A stretch of 64,000 bases of DNA from Nocardia pseudobrasiliensis NBRC 108224 (lineage in GTDB: Bacteria > Actinomycetota > Actinomycetes > Mycobacteriales > Mycobacteriaceae): NCBI RefSeq assembly GCF_001613105.1, contig NZ_BDBS01000020.1:105341-169340 (forward strand), in the 5' to 3' direction. Shown piece after piece: positions 58,054 to 64,000 of this stretch. The notes beneath the pieces were generated by a model, which saw only the letters and a list, made by a program, of their open reading frames with translations, was not told the origin of the DNA and did not search any database. Both the position numbers and the translations under genes were made by a program. How positions within the stretch are numbered: position 1 is the first letter of the stretch; the number at the start of each line of letters is the position of its first letter.

Positions 58054-58452
58054 GCCGGAAGTGTGACAGGGGCCACCGACACGTTTCGCGGCTTCAGCGA
58101 CGTGTGTGCCGCCACCGCCCGACAGACCACCGCCGGACAGTCCGCCGGTGACCATGCCGGAAGCGCGACAGAGACCACCGACACGTTTCGCGGCTTCAGC
58201 GGCGCGTGCCGCCACCGCCCGACAGACCACCGCCGGACAGTCCGCCGGTGACCATGCCGGAAGCGTGACAGAGACCACCGACACGTTTCGCGGCTTCAGC
58301 GACGTGTGCCGCCACCGCCCGACAGACCACCGCCGGACAGTCCGCCGGTGACCATGCCGGAAGTGCGACAGAGACCACCGACACGTTTCGCGGCTTCAGC
58401 GGCGCGTGCCGCCACCGCCCGACAGGCCACCGCCGGACAGTCCGCCCGACGC
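58051..58452. repeat. Four tandem copies of a 100-bp unit carrying the Hsp70-like gene's tail
   Basis: Copies begin at 58051 (102 bases), 58153 (100), 58253 (100) and 58353 (100). Each begins CATGCCGGAAG and ends TCCGCC near the next. The last copy contains the true 3' end of the Hsp70-like gene, so the other three are duplicates of its last codons (tail GGLSGGGLSGGGGT), its TGA stop and the following spacer. Copies differ at a few positions. The first copy starts at the initiation codon of the flavin-type gene. Confidence 0.95.
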
Positions 58453-60516
58453 GCCGCCGGTAGAGCCCAGACTGCCCGACAGGCCGCCGGAAGCCGTTCC
58501 GCCCGAGGTGGTTCCGCCCGGGGTGATGCCTCCCGAAGCGGTTCCGCCCGAGGTGATGCCGCCACCAGCCGAGGTGGTGCCACCGGAGGGATTCGAACCT
58601 CCCGAGGACTCGGACCCGCCCGACGACGTCGAGCCACCCGATCCACCGGCGGAAGTCCCACCAGACGATGCGGCTCCCCCGGAGGACTCGGCCCCGCCGG
58701 ACGAGGCCGATCCGCCAGCCGTCGAACCACCCGACGACGGCGTTCCACCCGACGTCGAACCACCCGACGACGTGGACCCACCGGAGGACTCGGCCCCGCC
58801 GGAGGACGTCGAACCACCCGACCCCGCTGTCCCCGAGGTCGTCCCGCCGCCCGCGCTCACCCCGCCCCCGACCGAACCGCCGTCCCCGACCGGCGGACTC
58901 GACACCCCGCCACCGGGTGAAGTCGACACCGGATCGACCACCGGCCCACTCGGAACCGACGCACCCGAACCTCCAGCCGTCGGCGCACCCGGACTCGGCT
59001 GGGCCACAGGCGGATTCACCGGCGCGGCCACCGGTCCCGGCGGCACGACGGGCGGCGCGACCGGCCCGGCGCCCGGGGCGGGCAGCTGCTCGGCGATGGG
59101 CCCGATCACCGGCCCCGGCAGGCTGACCGACGGAATCTGACCGAAGATCGGCGACCCGGGCACCGCCGCCCGCCGCGGCGGCGCGGGCGGCAGGAACGGC
59201 AGCGGATTGGTGAACCGAGCCGGATCGGAATACAGCGCGCGCGTGCGCGACGGCTCACAATGCGACCCCTCGCCGTAGGTGCGAATAATCTCCTCCGCCA
59301 CCGCGGGCGACATCGATAACGACCGCGCCACACCGCGATACATGCGCGCTCCACCGAACGACGTCAGCAGCGCATCCGCACCGCCCGATACCGACCCTGC
59401 CTCGTCCAACCCGTCGAGCCAGCGCACATCGCCGACGGTATGCCGCGCCCCGCCGGCCGGTCCCGCCAGCGCGGGCGCGAATTCCAGTGCCGGACCGTCG
59501 GTTCCGATCGGTCCACCGCCGAGCATCGTGGCCGCCGACATCGCCATCGCGGAAACCACTGCGGCACTGGAGAGAACAGCGGCTCCCCGGGCGTATCGCC
59601 CCAGGTTCACCCCACCGTCGAACAGCCGCGCCGAGGCGATCGCGGCGCCGGTGGCGACGGTATGCGCGGGATCGGGCCCGATCAACACCGGCGGCCCCAA
59701 CTCGGCCAGCACCTGCGCCACCTCGGCCGGGCGCACCGCACCGCCCACCAGCAGCACCCGATCGATATCGCGCATCGTCAGTCCGGTCGCGTGCACGCAA
59801 TTGCGCACGACGCGAAGGGAATTGCGCACATGCCACACCCGTAAACGCTTGGTGTCGATGGCGGGCACCACCTTCGACACCGGCGACGGTGTGCCCGGCG
59901 CCAGGGCCCGCGCGTAGCGGGCCAGGATCGTGCCCAGCGGGCGTCCGCCGTAATCGTGCGAGCGCGCCGGCGCGCCGAGTACGCCGCGCTCGTCGCGATC
60001 GGCCTCGGTGCGCACCACGGCCACGTCGAGGCTGTTGGCGCCCAGGTCGTAGACGAGGGTGAGACCGTTCTCCGACACCCCGTACTCCGCGTCGAGCCAT
60101 TCCACCGCCGCCACCGGCTCGGGCATCAGCGTGACATCGGCCGAACCGGACCAGTCCAGGGCATGCCGCAGCAGCGTCACCTGACGTTCGGTATAGCAGG
60201 CGGGATAGGTCGCGATCGGCCCCGCAGCGGGCTCGTTCGCATTGATCAGACAGGCCACGACCGCGGCCACCAGATCCGCCGGGGTCCAGATGCGCCCGCC
60301 CAGCACGACCGGTTCGCTGTCCCGCGTGAGATCGGCGAAATCCGTCACCACCGGGGCGAACCGGGGAATGCCACCGATCCGCGCGCCACCCGCATTGTCG
60401 AAGGTGACCGCAGTACGTCGCACCCGCACGGCGGGACGTTCCCGCTCCCCGGAGGTTGCCGCCCACACGGAGTTCACTGTGCCGATGCTCATGCCGAAGC
60501 CAACAGTCATTGCCAT
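58396..60516 (-). CDS. Membrane-anchored Hsp70-like (actin-fold) protein with Ser/Gly-rich tail
   Basis: The protein has 706 residues. The N-terminal actin-type ATPase resembles Hsp70: VGFGMSIGTVNSVWA (phosphate 1-like), LTLVYDLGANSLDVAVV (phosphate 2) and VLLVGGAVRPAEVA (adenosine-like). A membrane helix lies at about 312-336 (GAAVLSSAAVVSAMAMSAATML). Then comes a presumably external part: Pro-rich from about 438 and almost only Ser, Gly, Thr, Ala from about 530 to the end. No Hsp70 peptide-binding domain is present, so it is not DnaK. The ATG at 60516 is tentative (60510 is next). Its role may be sensing or surface anchoring; this is inference. Confidence 0.8.
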   Translation of the reverse strand: MAMTVGFGMSIGTVNSVWAATSGERERPAVRVRRTAVTFDNAGGARIGGIPRFAPVVTDFADLTRDSEPVVLGGRIWTPADLVAAVVACLINANEPAAGPIATYPACYTERQVTLLRHALDWSGSADVTLMPEPVAAVEWLDAEYGVSENGLTLVYDLGANSLDVAVVRTEADRDERGVLGAPARSHDYGGRPLGTILARYARALAPGTPSPVSKVVPAIDTKRLRVWHVRNSLRVVRNCVHATGLTMRDIDRVLLVGGAVRPAEVAQVLAELGPPVLIGPDPAHTVATGAAIASARLFDGGVNLGRYARGAAVLSSAAVVSAMAMSAATMLGGGPIGTDGPALEFAPALAGPAGGARHTVGDVRWLDGLDEAGSVSGGADALLTSFGGARMYRGVARSLSMSPAVAEEIIRTYGEGSHCEPSRTRALYSDPARFTNPLPFLPPAPPRRAAVPGSPIFGQIPSVSLPGPVIGPIAEQLPAPGAGPVAPPVVPPGPVAAPVNPPVAQPSPGAPTAGGSGASVPSGPVVDPVSTSPGGGVSSPPVGDGGSVGGGVSAGGGTTSGTAGSGGSTSSGGAESSGGSTSSGGSTSGGTPSSGGSTAGGSASSGGAESSGGAASSGGTSAGGSGGSTSSGGSESSGGSNPSGGTTSAGGGITSGGTASGGITPGGTTSGGTASGGLSGSLGSTGGASGGLSGGGLSGGGGTRR

Positions 60517-61051
60517 CCCGTCAACGCACCGTGACCACGGCCTCACGCAGTCGCATCATTTGGTCGCGGTCGTTTACCAAACAGCGAACTCAGGTTAGCT
60601 GGCGCGTGTCGATCTCGAATACCGAATGCGGAGAAAAGCTTTCATACCCTCCGGTCGGCATTACAAATCCGCTGATAGACCGGTATGCGGACCGAGATCG
60701 AGCCCTCAGATCCCCACCCAATCGTCCAATACCGAGTGAAACCAGCTACCGCACAGTAACTCTCAATAGATACCGACCGGTGCGCGGCATATCTCCCTAG
60801 TTGATCTCCGAAAGCATGAATACAACCGACCATTTCCAAATGGCTGAACGGTTGCTGACCCCGAACTTCTCGGCATATCCGGCACATCACCCGCCGCCGA
60901 GAAACCGCTCGGTTCGCGAAATCGGTCCCGCACAGGGGAAGTCGCCGGGCCGCCCACGCGCGTTACTCGGCTCACCGTGAAAGACGGGCGGCCACGCCGC
61001 AATCGACGTGACCGCCCGCCGTACCGCCCCGCGAGGGGTCGGGGCGCGAGA
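60517..61051. other. Intergenic stretch of 535 bases, AT-richer, without a convincing gene
   Basis: The stretch from about 60590 to 60860 has much more A and T than the surrounding DNA. It holds the promoter region of the Hsp70-like gene. Minus-strand frames of 80-110 codons occur but lack a ribosome-binding site and any known motif. The right end contains the hairpin at 60986. Confidence 0.5.
60986..61017 (-). terminator. Hairpin downstream of the ferredoxin reductase gene
   Basis: GGGCGGCCACG and CGTGACCGCCC form a 11-base stem with one mismatch and a 10-base loop, 34 bases after the stop of the reductase gene. A short A/T patch follows on the minus strand (TCTTTC), which fits a terminator. 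Confidence 0.6.
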
Positions 61052-62635
61052 TCAGGCTCGCGTGAGCAGTTTGCGCTTCCACCAGGGTCGCGAGATCGCA
61101 CCGCCCCGAACGGCGGCCGGACGACGCTCGGTGATCAGATGGTCGAAATCGGCCGCGTCCCTGGCGGGTTCGGACAAACGACCCGAATTGAAGTCCTCCA
61201 CCAGGTGGCGGACCGTCTCCTGAGCGCAGGACTTGTTCGTGCCGATGAAGCCCGTGGGACCGCGCTTGATCCAGCCGGTGACATAGGTGCCGGGAACCGC
61301 CTCGCCACCGGTGGCCTGCACCACCCGGCCGTCGACATTCGGTATCACCCCGCGCTGCCCGTCGAACGGCAGACCCGGCAGCGCCACACCCCGATAGCCC
61401 ACCGATGCCAGGACCAGTCCGGCGCCGAGGGTTTCGATCCGGCCGGTCGCCACCGCGCTGACGGTGCCGTCGGCGTCGGTGACCAACTCGTTGTGCGACA
61501 ACTCGATTCCGCTCACCCGATCGACGCCCGTCAGGGCCACCGGTGAGGACAGATACCGCAGGACGATGCGCTTGCGGGCGCCCACCGGTCGATCGGCCAG
61601 GCTCGCCAGCAGGCGCAGCTTGTGCTCGACCTTCTGCGGCGTACCCGCGACCGGCTGCGGCACTTCGCCTTCCACGACGATATCCACATCGCAGCCCAGC
61701 AGGCCCACGAATTCCGGCACGGTGAAGGCGGATTCGGCGGGGCCGCGCCGAGCGACGACCACCACCTCCTCGATCTTGCTGTGCCGCAAGGTCTCCAGTG
61801 CCCGCCGCGACACCTCGGTGTCGACGAGCAGTTCGGGATCGGAGGTCAGAATGCGTGCGACATCCAGCGCGACATTGCCGTTGCCGACGATCACCGCGCG
61901 CCGATGCGACAGATCGAAGGTCCGGTCCGCCTGATCGGGATGTCCGTTGTACCAGGCCACGAAGTCCGTGGCCGAGGCGCTGCCCGGCAGCCCCTCCCCC
62001 GGAATCGACAGCTTGCGATCCGAGGACGCGCCGACCGCGTAGATCACCGCGTGGAAATGCGCGAGCAGATCGGCGTGCGAAATATGTTCGCCCACCGCCA
62101 CATTCAGATACGACCCGAATCCCGGCTGCGCGGAGATCACATCGAACAACCGGCTCACCTGCCGGGTCTTGGTGTGATCGGGCGCGACGCCGTGGCGGGC
62201 CAGACCGTAGGGCACCGGAAGTCGATCCAGAACCGTCACGGTGACGTCGCGCTGGGTCAGCAGTTCGTCCGCGGCGTACATCGCCGACGGTCCCGAACCC
62301 ACGATCGCCACCCGCAGCGGTCCGCGCTCGGCCGAAACCGCCGCGGCGGGAATGGGTTTGGCCAGAGTGGGCCGCGGCCGGGTCTGCCGGTAGAAATCGG
62401 CATTGATCTCGATGAACGGCTTCTGCTCCGCGGTCAGCTTCTTGGTGGAGGTGATCGCGTCCACCGGGCAGGCGGTGGCACAGGCGCCGCAGTCCACGCA
62501 CGCCTGCGGGTCGACGTACAGCATCTCCGCCGTCAGGAAGTCCGGTTCATCGGGCGTGGGATGGATGCAGTTGACCGGGCAGGCGTACACGCACGAGGCG
62601 TCGCTGCAGCAGGATTGGGTGACGACGTAGGGCAT
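61052..62635 (-). CDS. Ferredoxin-NADP reductase fused to a two-cluster ferredoxin (FprB type)
   Basis: The protein has 527 residues. The first 75 residues form a bacterial ferredoxin with CSDASCVYACPVNCIHP and CVDCGACATACPVDAI. The rest is an adrenodoxin-reductase-like flavoenzyme: RVAIVGSGPSAMYAADELL (FAD), HRRAVIVGNGNVALDVARIL (NADP) and a C-terminal VPGTYVTGWIKRGPTGFIGTNK. Electrons can go from NADPH through FAD to the built-in clusters. It starts 16 bases after the AurF-type gene on the same strand, so it is probably its electron donor. Confidence 0.92.
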   Translation of the reverse strand: MPYVVTQSCCSDASCVYACPVNCIHPTPDEPDFLTAEMLYVDPQACVDCGACATACPVDAITSTKKLTAEQKPFIEINADFYRQTRPRPTLAKPIPAAAVSAERGPLRVAIVGSGPSAMYAADELLTQRDVTVTVLDRLPVPYGLARHGVAPDHTKTRQVSRLFDVISAQPGFGSYLNVAVGEHISHADLLAHFHAVIYAVGASSDRKLSIPGEGLPGSASATDFVAWYNGHPDQADRTFDLSHRRAVIVGNGNVALDVARILTSDPELLVDTEVSRRALETLRHSKIEEVVVVARRGPAESAFTVPEFVGLLGCDVDIVVEGEVPQPVAGTPQKVEHKLRLLASLADRPVGARKRIVLRYLSSPVALTGVDRVSGIELSHNELVTDADGTVSAVATGRIETLGAGLVLASVGYRGVALPGLPFDGQRGVIPNVDGRVVQATGGEAVPGTYVTGWIKRGPTGFIGTNKSCAQETVRHLVEDFNSGRLSEPARDAADFDHLITERRPAAVRGGAISRPWWKRKLLTRA

Positions 62636-62651
62636 CGTTGACCGCCGCCGC

Positions 62652-63665
62652 TCACCCGGCCCGCACGGCGCGCAGCGGCTCCGAACGGTAACGGGTGGTG
62701 TGGCCGTCGATGCGCAGCAGCTTCCACACACTCTTGGCGATCGGGTTCATCAGCCCGATGTCCTGGGCCAGCGTGCGCACATCGCCGAAGAAATCGCTGA
62801 AGCCCTGCTTGGCTTCCTTGGTGCCGTAGAACAGCTCCTTGCGCACGTAGTCCGGAATGTCGAATTCCTTCCAGAACGACCGCGGCGGGGTGTAGATCGA
62901 GCGACCCAGGATCCACATGACGATCGGCATCGCGATCGAGAGCACGAACTTGTTGAACGCGTTCGCCTCGGGCACATGGTTCTTCAGGAACTCGTGCGCG
63001 AAGGAGATGTGGCGCGCCTCCTCGGCGACGTGGATGGACATCACGCCGCGCATGATCGGGTGCACCTCCTCACCCGAGCGCAGGATGGCCTTCTGGATGT
63101 GGTCGATCGGCTCCTCGCCCGCGAGCACCGCCATGAAGAACAGGTTCGGAAACAGCGCGGCGACGGGAGCGCCGATGTAGCGGAACTTGCTGACCAGCGG
63201 GCCCATACCGGGCACGTCGATACCGATCCGGTTGACCATCTCCTGGAACATCAGGGTGTGGTTGTGCTCCTCGATCATCTCGTGGGAGCAGTACCGGAAC
63301 TCGGGCGAACCGTTGGGCAGGCCGAAGTTGTGCGTCACCATGCCGCTGATGAGGATGGACTCGAACTGCAGGCCCACCTTGGCGACATTGGCCTGGCGGT
63401 ATTTGCCGATCGCGATCTTGCGCTCGAGCGGCAGGGCCTGGTACCAGGGGTGGCGACCGAGAGCGTCACCGGACACCGGCAGCACCCAGCGCTCCTCGCC
63501 CGCGTCGGCGGCGAAGTCGGGGTTGTCCCAGTCGATGTCCTCGAACGGATCGAAGTGCTTGTTGACCGAGCCCTCGGAGAGCAGCATCAGCTTCTGGGCA
63601 TATTCCTGAGCCTGGGCGACCACGGGGTCGACGTCGGGCGTCGCGGCAACGGACATCGTCGTCAC
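62652..63665 (-). CDS. AurF-family diiron oxygenase-like protein
   Basis: The protein has about 337 residues. The carboxylate/histidine pairs of a diiron helical bundle are visible: HEMIEEHNHTLMFQEM in one pair of helices and IHVAEEARHISFAHEF in another. QFESILISGMVTHNFG precedes the first pair. AurF converts p-aminobenzoate to p-nitrobenzoate; most homologues in actinobacteria have unknown substrates. GGAGAGG favours the GTG at 63665 over the ATG at 63656. The ferredoxin-reductase gene follows after 16 bases. Confidence 0.85.
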   Translation of the reverse strand: MTTMSVAATPDVDPVVAQAQEYAQKLMLLSEGSVNKHFDPFEDIDWDNPDFAADAGEERWVLPVSGDALGRHPWYQALPLERKIAIGKYRQANVAKVGLQFESILISGMVTHNFGLPNGSPEFRYCSHEMIEEHNHTLMFQEMVNRIGIDVPGMGPLVSKFRYIGAPVAALFPNLFFMAVLAGEEPIDHIQKAILRSGEEVHPIMRGVMSIHVAEEARHISFAHEFLKNHVPEANAFNKFVLSIAMPIVMWILGRSIYTPPRSFWKEFDIPDYVRKELFYGTKEAKQGFSDFFGDVRTLAQDIGLMNPIAKSVWKLLRIDGHTTRYRSEPLRAVRAG

Positions 63666-63693
63666 AGCCTCTCCATCTCGCACTCACAACTTA

Positions 63694-63714
63694 GTAACTG
63701 TGTCCCATGGTTAC
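63694..63714. promoter_or_regulatory. Inverted repeat before the AurF-type gene
   Basis: GTAAC (63694-63698) and GTTAC (63710-63714) are perfect inverted half-sites with an 11-base spacer, lying 28 bases upstream of the GTG. The site would overlap the promoter and suits a TetR-type operator, but no regulator gene is present in the window. Confidence 0.45.
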
Positions 63715-63858
63715 ACCTATAGGGTGTCGAGTCAACCAATCGACCGGCGAGATCGGGGTTCGGCCACCCCTTCAGTGCACAGACGTACACCCGTGCTGGC
63801 AGTACCCGCGAGTAGTGCCGCTATGGGTGTGTCTGAAGTAACAATCGGACAACCTCCG

Positions 63859-63999
63859 TCAGTGCGCCGGGGCCACGATGCAGACGCCACCGGCGTCGAT
63901 CACCGCGGTACCGGGCGCGTCACTGGCGACCGCGGTCGCGGCGAACAGCGCGCCCGCCGCGGCGACGACCGTGGTCACGGCCGCGCGGGTCAGGCGTCG
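63859..63999 (-). CDS. Small exported protein, C-terminal part only
   Basis: The last 46 codons before a TGA are in the window and the frame is open to the right edge. The visible residues are RRLTRAAVTTVVAAAGALF followed by AATAVASDAPGTAV, a signal-peptide-like hydrophobic run with a likely cleavage near AVAS, then a short mature part ending CIVAPAH. The start lies beyond the window. The function is unknown. The 193-base gap to the AurF-type gene is the divergent-free upstream region of that gene. Confidence 0.55.
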   Translation of the reverse strand, partial: RRLTRAAVTTVVAAAGALFAATAVASDAPGTAVIDAGGVCIVAPAH

Positions 64000-64000
64000 G

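Noticed and set aside
58396..60516. Annotation of the actin-fold protein as the chaperone DnaK
   Set aside because: It has a membrane helix and a Ser/Gly tail where the peptide-binding domain should be.
60642..60890. 82-codon minus-strand frame in the AT-rich gap
   Set aside because: Its composition is unlike the neighbouring genes, there is no ribosome-binding site and no motif; it may be chance in AT-richer DNA.

Overview
The window is a GC-rich actinobacterial chromosome segment, most likely from Nocardia or a close Nocardiaceae relative. The evidence is gene content and order. From about 6.7 kb onward the genes follow the order I know from Mycobacterium tuberculosis Rv2342-Rv2393: YtxH-like protein, dnaG, dgt, glyS, smtB, zur, uppS, recO, amidase, era, corC-like gene, ybeY, phoH, rsmE, dnaJ2, hrcA, hemW, sulfite reductase, cysH, sirohydrochlorin chelatase. 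Nocardia-type insertions interrupt this order: secreted hydrolases, an Hsp70-like membrane protein, an AurF-type diiron protein and regulators. All statements about relatives come from memory, because no database was searched.

Bases 1-4264 are the right end of an integrative element of the pSAM2/AICE type. It holds the C-terminus of an FtsK-like transfer protein, a small unknown, a membrane protein resembling the N-terminus of the transfer protein, an HUH rolling-circle initiator, a 57-residue excisionase and a tyrosine integrase. It ends against a tRNA-Asn(GTT) gene, the probable attachment site. The other end lies left of the window.

Bases 4.3-26 kb hold a secreted CocE-type hydrolase, DNA primase, a lipoprotein with a debranching-enzyme-like motif preceded by a 28-bp tandem array, dNTPase, a YdcF-like protein, a metallo-hydrolase and a VOC protein. 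Next comes a DesK/DesR-type two-component system with an ABC-2 exporter, with a secreted M28 peptidase between kinase and regulator. A quinone oxidoreductase, a metallo-hydrolase divergent from a LysR regulator, a beta-lactamase-fold protein and glycyl-tRNA synthetase follow.

Bases 25.7-48.3 kb are a housekeeping block: the zinc regulators smtB-zur, a TetR regulator with its divergent membrane target, uppS, recO, era, corC-like, ybeY, phoH, rsmE, dnaJ, hrcA (with CIRCE element) and hemW. Inserted in it are a LysR/peptidase E/MFS group, a complete mraY away from any cell-wall cluster, and a vapBC toxin-antitoxin pair.

Bases 48.4-54.2 kb are a sulfate-assimilation operon in which every gene is tightly spaced or overlapping: a 30-codon cysteine-containing leader peptide, sulfite reductase, APS reductase, cysD, cysN and a sirohydrochlorin chelatase for the siroheme cofactor.

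Bases 54.2-64 kb are accessory: a HAD phosphatase, an AIM24-family protein, an SDR, small secreted proteins, a flavin-binding protein, and a membrane-anchored Hsp70-like ATPase whose Ser/Gly-rich tail is copied in a 100-bp tandem array. A ferredoxin-NADP reductase fused to a ferredoxin is paired with an AurF-type diiron protein. The candidates for new biology are the three unrelated intergenic tandem arrays, the isolated mraY, the split transfer-protein module and the Hsp70-like protein with its duplicated tail.
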